NCBI GenBank assembly: GCA_913056195.1
Contig: CAJXMF010000003.1
Location: 35,406 to 99,405, forward strand
Direction of reading: 5' to 3'
Origin: an uncultured Methylococcaceae bacterium
GTDB taxonomy: Bacteria; Pseudomonadota; Gammaproteobacteria; Methylococcales; Methylomonadaceae
Length of the DNA stretch: 64,000 nt
Notes under the pieces: generated by a model
Told to the model about the DNA's origin: nothing
Database searches by the model: none
The model's input: the letters and a program-made list of their open reading frames with translations, nothing else
Translations under genes and position numbers: made by a program
Shown: positions 8,818 through 17,099 of the stretch, one piece after another
Layout: every line of letters starts with the position of its first letter
Numbering within the stretch: position 1 is the first letter of the stretch

Positions 8818-9603
8818 ATGTTGAAAACAATAAAAAAAATTTTTGCGCGTTCAGCCGACGTTTCCTTGCAAAATAACCAAGAGATTGAACCTGCGCCGAG
8901 GAAAACCGGGCCTAATTTTGTTACCGAGCCTTTCCGGATCAACACGATCTTACAAAAACTGGAAAACAACGCCCAATTGTGCACCATTACATTCTCCGAC
9001 CAAGGCGAAAAGTTCACCTCTTCAATTCTGGCCGTCCACCCGGAAAGACAAGAAATCTTATTGGATGAACTAGTCCCTGCACATGGAAATACCTTACTTG
9101 AGCAAAAAAAAGGCTGCAAGCTGTCAGCCTATTTAGAAGGCATCCACCTTGCCTTCACACTAGAAGACCTGACCCCTGTCACACACCAAGGCGAAATACA
9201 TTACAAAACCGGTTTACCACCGCGAATTTATTATCCGCAACGGCGAAAATCGCCGCGCATTCCGATTCAGTCATTACGCATTGCATTTGCCGGCATCAGC
9301 CGTGCAAATAATGCTACCTTTGGTGGCCAACTCTATGACCTGAGCCGAACCGGCATTGGCGTCAGCTTAAGCGACAACCATGGACGTATCAAACGTGGCG
9401 ATCAGTTAACCCGTTGCCATATTCGGCTCGATGAGCACCGAATAGATTTCAACCTGCATGTCCGTTTTGTAAAAAAGACGCCACAAAACAAAATCAATCT
9501 GGGTGGTTTTTTTGAAAACCTGTCCAGCCGGGATCAAAAGCGCTTGTCTTCATTTGTTGCCCAACTGGAACGGCAATACATTCGGCAGACTAAAAACAAT
9601 TGA
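8818..9603 (+). CDS. YcgR-like PilZ-domain c-di-GMP effector
   Basis: This is probably a c-di-GMP-responsive protein that slows flagellar rotation, as YcgR does. The 261-residue product (ATG at 8818; the track uses a GTG six bases earlier) has a YcgR-type N-terminal domain to about residue 135. A PilZ domain follows, with the RxxxR motif in PQRRKSPRIP and the second motif in LYDLSRTGIGVSLS. Both are required for c-di-GMP binding in the family. It follows flgMN closely, which supports a motility role. No strong ribosome site is visible. Confidence 0.88.
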   Translation: MLKTIKKIFARSADVSLQNNQEIEPAPRKTGPNFVTEPFRINTILQKLENNAQLCTITFSDQGEKFTSSILAVHPERQEILLDELVPAHGNTLLEQKKGCKLSAYLEGIHLAFTLEDLTPVTHQGEIHYKTGLPPRIYYPQRRKSPRIPIQSLRIAFAGISRANNATFGGQLYDLSRTGIGVSLSDNHGRIKRGDQLTRCHIRLDEHRIDFNLHVRFVKKTPQNKINLGGFFENLSSRDQKRLSSFVAQLERQYIRQTKNN

Positions 9604-9633
9604 CCCGAATACCATCCGATAGGACAAACACAC

Positions 9634-12291
9634 TCATACCAGACTCTTGCTGGCAACCTCATACACATCGCGCGAAATAGAATCAATCTTCATAATCCGC
9701 TGTAATTGCGCTTTCATCTGCTGCTGACGCACAGTGTCGAAACGACGCCATTGCGTCAATGCCGCCAGCAAACGCGCCGCGACTTGCGGGTTGATGACAT
9801 CCAACGCAATAATCTGATCAGCCAAAAATTGATAACCTGCACCATCACGTCGATGAAAATGCACGGGATTAGCCTGACTGAATGCGCCAATCAAGGCGCG
9901 TACCCGGTTGGGGTTCTTCAGGTCAAAAGCTGGATGTTGCGCCAGAGCGTGCACGCTGTCAAAAGCATCCGCTGTTGGACTGCTCGCTTGCAGACTGAAC
10001 CATTTATCAATCACCAGCACCTCATCCTGCCATTGTTGATAAAACTGTGCTAACACATTGTCTTTTTCAGGATGCTGGCTATTGACGATAACCCCTAGTG
10101 CCGCCAGCTGATCGGTCATATTTCCCGCCTTAGCATATTGCTCCGACATCAATTCATAGACAGAACCTTTTTCCAAATGACTTAAATAATGCAAACATTG
10201 GTTTTTGATCCGCCTGCGACCGATGGCGTTACTGCTGAAATCACCCGATTCGTCACGATGATATTTATGATAATAATTTAAAAAGGTGTCTTCTAATGCT
10301 TCAGCCAAAGCCTTGACGACAAACTCCCGGGCTTGATGAATGGCATCGACATCAACTACATCCATCTGTTCTGACAAATAACTTTCTTCCGGCAGTTCCA
10401 GCAACAAGGCTAAATAGGACAAATCCTGCCAGGATTGCTTGAGAACGGTGGCAAAAGCATCCGTCAATAATGCACTCATTTTCAAGGGTCTATCATGCTG
10501 AATATCGTCGATTAAGCCCAAAATAACCTGGCTGGCCAGTTGTTGCCCGGCCTCCCAGCGATTGAAGCTGTCGCGGTCATATTGCAACTGAAACGCCAGC
10601 TGCGCTAGCGTACGATCCAGGCGTAATTTAAGCGGCGCTGAAAAGCCTCGCAGCACAGACAGCAATGCCCCCTCCGGCACATGATTCAATACAAACGATT
10701 GTTCGGCTTCTGTCAGCGACAATGTCACCTGCTCTGAAGACGCCATGCCATCTATCTCGACAGCAAGCGACTGTCCGTCACGACCGATCAGCCCAATTGT
10801 CACTGGAATATGCAGTGGTTGCTTGTCGGACTGACCCGGTGTCGGCGGGCAGGTTTGAGAAAAAACAACCCGCAGCTGACGGTTTTCGGCATCATAATGT
10901 TCTTTCAATGCCAGCTCCGGCGTTCCCGCCTGCGCATACCAGCGTCTGAACTGGCTTAAATCGACCTGATTGGCATCTTCCATGGCTTTGACAAAATCAT
11001 CGCAGGTGACCGCCTGACCATCATGACGCTTAAAATAAAGATCGCTACCGCGCCGAAAACCGTCAGCCCCGAGAAGGGTATGCAGCATTCTGACCACTTC
11101 CGCCCCTTTCTCGTACACGGTCAGGGTATAAAAATTATTGATTTCGATATAGGAATCCGGCCGTATGGGATGCGCTAATGGCCCAGCATCTTCAGCGAAT
11201 TGTCGGCTTCTGAGCATTTTGACATCTTCGATCCGCTTGACGGCACGCGATGTTTGATCAGCCGTAAATTCCTGATCCCGGAAAACCGTGAAGCCTTCTT
11301 TTAAACTGAGTTGAAACCAGTCTCGACAGGTGACACGGTTACCGCTCCAGTTATGAAAATATTCATGCCCGATGACACCCTCTATATGCTCATAATCGGC
11401 ATCGGTTGCCGTATCCGGCCGCGCCAACACAAACTTGGTATTAAAAATATTCAAGCCCTTGTTTTCCATCGCACCCATGTTGAAATGACCGACGGCAACA
11501 ATCATGTACAGATCCAGATCATATTCGCGGCCATATACCTGCTCATCCCAGCGCATGGCGTTTTTAAGTGACTGCATGGCATGATCACATTTATCCAGAT
11601 CATGTGCCTCAACATAAATTTCCAGCGTGATCTCGCGCCCGGATTGCGTCACAAACCGATCCTGGATTTTTTCCAACTGCCCTGCGACCAATGCAAACAG
11701 ATAGCACGGTTTGGCAAACGGGTCTTCCCAGGCGACCCAGTGTTGATTATCCGGCAAGTCGCCCTGATCGATTTTATTACCATTCGATAACAATACGGGA
11801 TAACGTGCTTTATCCGCTTCCAGCCGCACCTTGAAACGACTCATCACATCCGGCCGATCGATAAAATAGGTAATCTTGCGAAACCCTTCGGCCTCACACT
11901 GGGTGCAAAGCATCGTGTTGGACAGATACAAGCCTTCGTAAGCGGTGTTGGCAGCCGGATTGATGCGGTTGACGATTTCCAGGGTAAACACGCGATCTTG
12001 CGGCACCTGAAAAATAACCAGGCTTTCGGCCGTCTGCCGATATTGCTCGGCATTCAATGCCTGACCATCCAGTTTTACGCTGTCCAGTTGCAATCCTTCG
12101 CCCATTAACAGCAATTCAACACCGTGTCGCTCACTGGCAGGATTACGTCGAATCGTCATATTTGAGGCAACCTGGGTGTTATCAGCATCCAGTTTAAAAT
12201 CCAGCTCGACCTGATCAATTAGATAATCAGGAACGGTATAATCTTTCAAATAAATTATTTTCGGGTTTGCGTCTTTCATATCCTCTTCCAT
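9634..12291 (-). CDS. pepN: Aminopeptidase N (M1 family)
   Basis: PepN is a cytosolic zinc aminopeptidase that removes N-terminal residues from peptides in protein turnover. The product is about 885 residues, the usual length for the bacterial PepN subfamily. It has the substrate-binding GAMEN motif (VGHFNMGAMENKGL) at about residue 275. The zinc site HEXXH reads GVIGHEYFHNWSGNRVT near residue 305, with a downstream Glu in LKEGFTVFRDQ. The ATG at 12291 overlaps the stop of the preceding DUF423 gene (TGATG) and follows AGGA, so it is preferred to the TTG at 12294. Confidence 0.97.
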   Translation of the reverse strand: MEEDMKDANPKIIYLKDYTVPDYLIDQVELDFKLDADNTQVASNMTIRRNPASERHGVELLLMGEGLQLDSVKLDGQALNAEQYRQTAESLVIFQVPQDRVFTLEIVNRINPAANTAYEGLYLSNTMLCTQCEAEGFRKITYFIDRPDVMSRFKVRLEADKARYPVLLSNGNKIDQGDLPDNQHWVAWEDPFAKPCYLFALVAGQLEKIQDRFVTQSGREITLEIYVEAHDLDKCDHAMQSLKNAMRWDEQVYGREYDLDLYMIVAVGHFNMGAMENKGLNIFNTKFVLARPDTATDADYEHIEGVIGHEYFHNWSGNRVTCRDWFQLSLKEGFTVFRDQEFTADQTSRAVKRIEDVKMLRSRQFAEDAGPLAHPIRPDSYIEINNFYTLTVYEKGAEVVRMLHTLLGADGFRRGSDLYFKRHDGQAVTCDDFVKAMEDANQVDLSQFRRWYAQAGTPELALKEHYDAENRQLRVVFSQTCPPTPGQSDKQPLHIPVTIGLIGRDGQSLAVEIDGMASSEQVTLSLTEAEQSFVLNHVPEGALLSVLRGFSAPLKLRLDRTLAQLAFQLQYDRDSFNRWEAGQQLASQVILGLIDDIQHDRPLKMSALLTDAFATVLKQSWQDLSYLALLLELPEESYLSEQMDVVDVDAIHQAREFVVKALAEALEDTFLNYYHKYHRDESGDFSSNAIGRRRIKNQCLHYLSHLEKGSVYELMSEQYAKAGNMTDQLAALGVIVNSQHPEKDNVLAQFYQQWQDEVLVIDKWFSLQASSPTADAFDSVHALAQHPAFDLKNPNRVRALIGAFSQANPVHFHRRDGAGYQFLADQIIALDVINPQVAARLLAALTQWRRFDTVRQQQMKAQLQRIMKIDSISRDVYEVASKSLV

Positions 12292-12668
12292 CAATCCTGT
12301 TTTTTAGCGGCATAGGCCAATAATAAACACCACGCAATCAACCATGATACCCCACCCAGGGGGGTAATCATGCCTAACCTGGGCCAATCCAATAACACCA
12401 ATAAATATAAACTCCCGGAAAATAAGACAATGCCGACAAACATCAAGCGTCCGGCCCAATGCAACAAGACGTTGTCTTCATTGTGCTGCTGAACCAGCGC
12501 TACCAGCCCCAAACCCAGGGCATGCCACATTTGATACTTCACCGCTGTGTTATAAACCGCAAGCATCTCAGCGGTCAGTACGGTTTTTAACGCATGAGCA
12601 CCAAAAGCGCCCATCGCCACAGCCAACGCGGCGCTCAATGCCGCTAATGCCAGAAAAGATGAACGCAT
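12291..12668 (-). CDS. DUF423 family small membrane protein (YgdD-like)
   Basis: The 125-residue protein has four hydrophobic segments, which predicts a small inner-membrane protein. It starts MRSSFLALAALSAALAVAMGAFGAHAL; the GAFGAHALK stretch is the mark of the DUF423 family. The function of the family is not established. Its ATG overlaps the moaB stop (ATGA) and its stop overlaps the pepN start, so it is locked into the degQ-moaB-pepN run. Confidence 0.9.
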   Translation of the reverse strand: MRSSFLALAALSAALAVAMGAFGAHALKTVLTAEMLAVYNTAVKYQMWHALGLGLVALVQQHNEDNVLLHWAGRLMFVGIVLFSGSLYLLVLLDWPRLGMITPLGGVSWLIAWCLLLAYAAKKQD

Positions 12669-13186
12669 CAGACCTCCTTCAGCCGAGGCATTAACTGCAC
12701 CAAATTACACGGTTTTGTGCGACTGTCGAGTTGGTGTACGACAATTTCATCCCACGCCGTACGACAGGCATTCGAGGAGCCGGGCAAACAAAAAATATAC
12801 GTGCCATTGGCGACACCAGCAATGGCGCGCGATTGTATGGTTGAGGTTTTAATCGTCTCCCAGGACAGCATCCGAAACACTTCACCGAACCCATCGAGCC
12901 CCTTATCCAGCAATGGTGAAACCGCCTCCGGCGTCCCATCGCGGCCGGTCACCCCGGTACCACCTGTGGTTAAAATCACATCAACCTCGGTGTCGGCAAT
13001 CCAGGCCGAAACCCGTGCGCGTATTTGATAAACATCATCGGCTACAATGCTTTTCTCATAAACCTGATGGTCGGCAGCGCGAACGCGCTCGCATAATGTA
13101 TTTCCAGACACATCATCCGCCTCAGTACGGCTGTCAGACACCGTCAACACGCAGATATTCAACACGTTTGCTTTTATTTCTGTCAT
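12668..13186 (-). CDS. moaB: Molybdenum cofactor biosynthesis protein MoaB
   Basis: MoaB belongs to the MogA/MoaB family that binds or adenylates molybdopterin. The 172-residue product has LTVSDSRTEADDVSGN at the start, the family's VILTTGGTGVTGRDGTPEAV motif, and IFCLPGSSNACRTAWDEIV. These match E. coli MoaB in length and motif order. The ATGA overlap with degQ upstream and DUF423 downstream implies translational coupling, though a functional link between a protease and a cofactor gene is not obvious. Confidence 0.95.
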   Translation of the reverse strand: MTEIKANVLNICVLTVSDSRTEADDVSGNTLCERVRAADHQVYEKSIVADDVYQIRARVSAWIADTEVDVILTTGGTGVTGRDGTPEAVSPLLDKGLDGFGEVFRMLSWETIKTSTIQSRAIAGVANGTYIFCLPGSSNACRTAWDEIVVHQLDSRTKPCNLVQLMPRLKEV

Positions 13187-14532
13187 TTCAACACCAAAAA
13201 GAATGCTTCACCACCGCGCTGAATATTGATCAGCAACGGATTTCCCGGCCTGACAACTTTCGCCAGATCCTGCAGATTATGCACACGATAGCGATTGGCC
13301 GACACGATAATATCACCCGGCCGCAAGCCGACATGCCAGGCATAAGAACCGGTATGAATTTTTTCAAACATAACCCCTTCAACCCGGCCTTTTGGGCTAT
13401 TCATCAGCACCGTTCCTGTCAACCTTGGATGTAATGTGTCGCCGGCTATGGTCTGTTTTTTCGGTTTCCCGATCACCGCCTGAATACGTTTTTCCTCGTT
13501 ACCCCGAAGAACATCGAGCTCGACGTTATCGCCCACTTCCATCAAGCCGATCATATTTCGGATTTGTGTACTGTTTTTAATCGAACGACCATTGACCCCG
13601 ATGATAATATCACCTGGTTCCAAGCCGGCCCTGGCCGCGGCAGAATCAGAATCGACCCGGCTGACGACTGCACCGTGCCGACTTTTCAAACCGAATGCCG
13701 CCGCCAGCTCCGCCGTAATATCCTGTGTCGAGACACCCAAACGTCCGCGCCGGACTTTCCCATGCTCAACCAAGGCATCGACCAGCGTCATCACCATATT
13801 GGCCGGAATCGCAAAGCCAATCCCGACATTACCACCATTCGGCGCCAGAATCGCGGTATTCATGCCAACAAGCTCACCGCGCAAATTGACCAGTGCACCA
13901 CCCGAGTTACCGGGATTAATCGACGCATCGGTCTGAATAAAATCTTCATAGCCTTCAATCCCCAGGCCTGAACGCCCCAAAGCACTGACAATCCCGGATG
14001 TCACCGTTTGATCAAGACCAAAAGGGTTACCAATGGCCACCACGAAATCACCGACTCTTAGCCGGCTGGAATCGGCCACCTTCAATGCCTTCAGGCCATC
14101 GGCCGGAATTTTTATCACCGCAACATCGGCTTCAGCATCTGCCCCTAGCAATTTAGCATCGTACTGTCGTCCATCACGTAACGTAACCTGAATCTTATCA
14201 GCCTGATCAATAACATGATTATTGGTGACAACATAGCCTTTTTCAGCATTGATGATCACACCAGACCCCAAACTGTTACGTTGTTGTCGCGGCCGATTGG
14301 GAATCTGGAAAAAATAGCGGAAAAACGGATCGTTCATCATCGGGTTATTCCGCACCGCTTTGGTCGTCGAGATATTAACCACCGCAGGCATGGTTTTTTC
14401 CAGCATCGGCGCTAATGAGGGTAATGGCCGTCCCTCAACAAAAGCGGGAAGAATATTTCGAGCCAATGCCGGGCTGAAACCATCGGCTACCATTAACGCT
14501 ATCACAACAAGCCAAAGGGCTTTTATTTTCAT
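13183..14532 (-). CDS. degQ: Periplasmic serine protease DegQ/HtrA
   Basis: This is a periplasmic quality-control protease of the S1C/HtrA family. The 449-residue product has a signal peptide (MKIKALWLVVIALMVADGFSPALA) and the trypsin-like catalytic triad: His in TNNHVIDQ, Asp in ADVAVIKI, Ser in NPGNSGGALVN. Two PDZ domains follow (about 260-350 and 370-449), with RAGLEPGDIIIGVNGR and HVGLRPGDIIVSANRYR. The length and two PDZ domains fit DegQ; DegP cannot be excluded by eye. It heads a four-gene overlapping operon. Confidence 0.94.
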   Translation of the reverse strand: MKIKALWLVVIALMVADGFSPALARNILPAFVEGRPLPSLAPMLEKTMPAVVNISTTKAVRNNPMMNDPFFRYFFQIPNRPRQQRNSLGSGVIINAEKGYVVTNNHVIDQADKIQVTLRDGRQYDAKLLGADAEADVAVIKIPADGLKALKVADSSRLRVGDFVVAIGNPFGLDQTVTSGIVSALGRSGLGIEGYEDFIQTDASINPGNSGGALVNLRGELVGMNTAILAPNGGNVGIGFAIPANMVMTLVDALVEHGKVRRGRLGVSTQDITAELAAAFGLKSRHGAVVSRVDSDSAAARAGLEPGDIIIGVNGRSIKNSTQIRNMIGLMEVGDNVELDVLRGNEEKRIQAVIGKPKKQTIAGDTLHPRLTGTVLMNSPKGRVEGVMFEKIHTGSYAWHVGLRPGDIIVSANRYRVHNLQDLAKVVRPGNPLLINIQRGGEAFFLVLK

Positions 14533-14645
14533 ACAACCTCATCTATTGATTATTCGGATAACTGCCATAAATGCATATTTTGATCTATCATTATATCAGC
14601 ATATCAGCGTTCTAATTTTTCCAAACATACGCGCATCATGAAACT

Positions 14646-15953
14646 ATGACAATTGAAATTCCGTCAACGGATGCCAGTCTTATTCGAACTTTCTTTCCTC
14701 TCTGTCATCTACCGCAAAAAAGCTTCACAAAACTTTGCCATCAGCTTGAGATCACAACGGCACAAGCGGGCGATTTCATTTTTCAACTGGGGCAAGAAAA
14801 AAATCAGCTGATATATTTGTTAGACGGTAAAATAAGTTTACAGTTAAAGGAGTTTGAACTGGAATCTGTCCAGGCACGAACGGAAGCGGCGCGTTTTGCC
14901 CTGGCGCATCAAATTCCTCGCAAAGTTAACGCTTGCGCAGAAACGGCAATACGTTATATCGGCCTGGATGCCGCCGTCTTAAACACACTACAACAACAAA
15001 ATACCACAACCGAGGATTTAAGTGAGATGATTGTTGAAGAACCTGAAGAAAGCAGTGATGACTGGATGACAACACTGCTAAAAGCACCAATTTTTCGCGC
15101 CTTACCGCCTGCAAATTTGCAGCGCATCCTGATAAACCTGAAGTCGATGGAATTCAAACAAGGTGAAACCATCATCAAACAGGGCGAGCCTGGCGACTTT
15201 TATTACTTGATTAAACAGGGCGAGTGCTTAATATTACGCCAGCCATCTCCGAAACTCAAACCCATCAAGTTAGGTGAGTTAAAAGCACAGGATACATTTG
15301 GCGAAGATGCGATTATTTCCGGCAATCCCCGCAGTGTTTCGGTCATTGCAAAAACAGATGTGTCATTGCTGCGTCTGGATAAAGAAAATTTTATTGAACT
15401 GATTAAAAAACCTTCATTAAAATTTATTACTCTGGAACAAACCCAGCAAAAACTCGCACAAGGAAGTATTTTGATCGACCTTCGTTCAGCCGAAGACTTC
15501 AATCAACAACATTTGCCAAACAGCATCAATATCCCTTTCTTTTCTTTACGGATGCATTTAAAAACACTGGATCGTAAACAACCCGTTATCATGGTTTGTG
15601 ACGATGGAAAAACGAGCCAGGCCGCGGCTTTTTTATTACTGCGTCATAAATTCGATGCCTCAATCCTTGAGGGAGGAATGGCGACTGTAGACACATCGAG
15701 CAAAAGCGCACCGGCTTCTTTTTTGATTGATGATGGTGTTGAAATTGATGTAAAAACAGTGGCCGAAAACGGCATCGATACCGAACAAGAATCGCGTCCA
15801 CCAAAGGATAGCGACGAACCCGGCATCGACGCATTACAAAAACGAATTACAGAACTGGAAAATCAATGTGCCGCCCTTAAAGCGGAGAAACAGGCTATTC
15901 TGCAGAAATATCAGCAACTCCAACAAAAAATTACCCAGGTACGTCGAAAATAA
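14646..15953 (+). CDS. Double cyclic-nucleotide-binding-domain protein with rhodanese domain
   Basis: The 435-residue protein has a degenerate cNMP-binding-like domain (about 30-110) and a second, well-formed one (about 145-260: GETIIKQGEPGDFYYLIKQ and DTFGEDAIISGNPRSVSV). A rhodanese domain (about 275-355) has ILIDLRSAEDF and the active-site loop VMVCDDGKTSQA, so the catalytic Cys is present. The C-terminus is a predicted coiled coil. No signal peptide is seen, so it is probably cytosolic. The architecture suggests a ligand-controlled sulfur carrier or a redox/phosphate sensor, which is inference. It is divergent from degQ. Confidence 0.85.
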   Translation: MTIEIPSTDASLIRTFFPLCHLPQKSFTKLCHQLEITTAQAGDFIFQLGQEKNQLIYLLDGKISLQLKEFELESVQARTEAARFALAHQIPRKVNACAETAIRYIGLDAAVLNTLQQQNTTTEDLSEMIVEEPEESSDDWMTTLLKAPIFRALPPANLQRILINLKSMEFKQGETIIKQGEPGDFYYLIKQGECLILRQPSPKLKPIKLGELKAQDTFGEDAIISGNPRSVSVIAKTDVSLLRLDKENFIELIKKPSLKFITLEQTQQKLAQGSILIDLRSAEDFNQQHLPNSINIPFFSLRMHLKTLDRKQPVIMVCDDGKTSQAAAFLLLRHKFDASILEGGMATVDTSSKSAPASFLIDDGVEIDVKTVAENGIDTEQESRPPKDSDEPGIDALQKRITELENQCAALKAEKQAILQKYQQLQQKITQVRRK

Positions 15954-15967
15954 TTTCGAGCGCGCAT

Positions 15968-16008
15968 TAAAAAGGCCGCCACCGTTACCGGTAAGCGGCC
16001 TTTAAAAT
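15968..16008. terminator. Bidirectional rho-independent terminator
   Basis: AAAGGCCGC, a 15-base loop, then GCGGCCTTT form a GC-rich 9-bp stem with A and T tracts on the outer sides. It sits between the convergent cNMP-rhodanese gene and the 42-residue minus-strand gene, and could serve both. Confidence 0.8.
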
Positions 16009-16025
16009 ACCTCAGAAGATATTTT

Positions 16026-16154
16026 TTAGTCTTCGTCTTTAGGTTCTGCGAAAACCCATTTTACGAAAAAATAACCTGCAGCGATAATTACAACCGCTCC
16101 AATCATGCCTGACGGCTCTTTTAATAGTTCTGTTAAGTCTAAGATCGCTCCCAT
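16026..16154 (-). CDS. 42-residue single-span membrane protein, unknown
   Basis: This ORF is too short for the track. The minus strand encodes 42 residues starting MGAILDLTELLKEPSGMIG. One hydrophobic span follows (AVVIIAAGYFFVKWVF) and then an acidic tail ending EPKDED. AGGA lies five bases before the ATG, and the stop is followed by a strong terminator, so it looks like a real monocistronic gene. Size and layout recall small subunits of membrane complexes, but I do not recognise the family. Codon choice is ordinary. Confidence 0.7.
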   Translation of the reverse strand: MGAILDLTELLKEPSGMIGAVVIIAAGYFFVKWVFAEPKDED

Positions 16155-16462
16155 GAGTATCCTACCTTTTTGTGTTGTTGTTGATAAATGTACCAATTAA
16201 CTGGCATCTGAGGGTTCTATGTTACTTTGGATTCCTTCAAAGTCAAGTAATTCTATTTTTCACAGATGGAATATATCTTTTATAGTCCATTATTTTCACC
16301 CGCTAACATTTTTAAATCCCGGACAACTGTAGTATTTATTCAGATTAAGTCCAGATTGCCATCTGCGGTTATAATGAGTAATATGGGCAAGGGTGAAAAC
16401 CGCTTGTGCGTGTCATACACGCCCATGATAACAATAACCTAAGAACACAAAGAGGAAGAAAA
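16155..16462. other. 308-bp intergenic region between divergent small membrane-protein genes
   Basis: This AT-rich stretch must hold promoters for both the 42-residue protein (minus) and the 143-residue protein (plus). A TATAAT hexamer occurs at 16370-16375, but no convincing -35 box lies 16-18 bases upstream. No RNA gene, repeat or further ORF is seen. Confidence 0.5.
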
Positions 16463-16894
16463 ATGATCGGTGGCATAATAATGATTCTTGTTGCAGTCTG
16501 GATTTACCAATCCGTCAGCAAAGTAAAAAAACCGAATGGCTTATTTTGGGTTGCCGGCTGCGCCGCACTCTTTTTTGCCGTCCAATGGTTACTGGTTCAA
16601 CTCAATATCATCTTCATCGATACCTATCAAGGCGATGATATTGGCAGTAGCTATGATCGTGATTTAACCAGTGTCGGTGATCGCATGACGGATGAGCAGA
16701 GTTCTGGCGGCGTTTTTATGAATGCTCTGTTTGAATTGCTCCCACCTTTCGGCGCGTTTTTAGTCGTCGCGCTGGTACGAACCAAATTCATCATGCAGGA
16801 AGCCATTACTGTGGCTAACTTGTTCGGTGGCATTAAAGAAATGTTTCTCAGCATCAAAAACAGCTTTAAATCGACAGCTGAAGACAAAGAATAA
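16463..16894 (+). CDS. Membrane protein with two or three spans, unknown
   Basis: From the ATG at 16463 (ribosome site AGAGGAAG just upstream) the product is 143 residues. The track start at 16406 adds 19 residues with no ribosome site. Hydrophobic segments lie at about 2-18 (IGGIIMILVAVWIYQSV), 25-50 and 90-110. An acidic loop rich in Asp follows the second, and the tail is amphipathic (IKNSFKSTAEDKE). I do not recognise a family. A good terminator follows directly, so it is probably a single-gene unit. Confidence 0.75.
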   Translation: MIGGIIMILVAVWIYQSVSKVKKPNGLFWVAGCAALFFAVQWLLVQLNIIFIDTYQGDDIGSSYDRDLTSVGDRMTDEQSSGGVFMNALFELLPPFGAFLVVALVRTKFIMQEAITVANLFGGIKEMFLSIKNSFKSTAEDKE

Positions 16895-16909
16895 CCCCCA
16901 TCTACATCG

Positions 16910-16940
16910 ACTAAAACCCGGCTAATCTCCGGGTTTTAGT
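16910..16940 (+). terminator. Rho-independent terminator
   Basis: ACTAAAACCCGG, a 7-base loop, and CCGGGTTTTAGT form a perfect 12-bp hairpin 15 bases after the preceding stop. The tract following the stem is not a pure T run, but T residues lie in the descending arm. The hairpin is symmetrical enough to work on both strands. Confidence 0.75.
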
Positions 16941-17099
16941 CCTGACTCCAGCCTCATCCCGCGGATCTTCGCTATTGTTTTGTTATCAATAGCTTACCCT
17001 TGATACAATAGCCTGTCGCACGATCTGACGCCATGCGATAACTTTAGATGAAATCAGCCTGAATCTGACGCATTTTCCAATACAAAACCCAATGACTCT

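Noticed and set aside
16941-17099. Possible cobalamin or SAM-type riboswitch upstream of metH
   Set aside because: No B12-box or SAM/SAH riboswitch core could be read in the 159 bases available.
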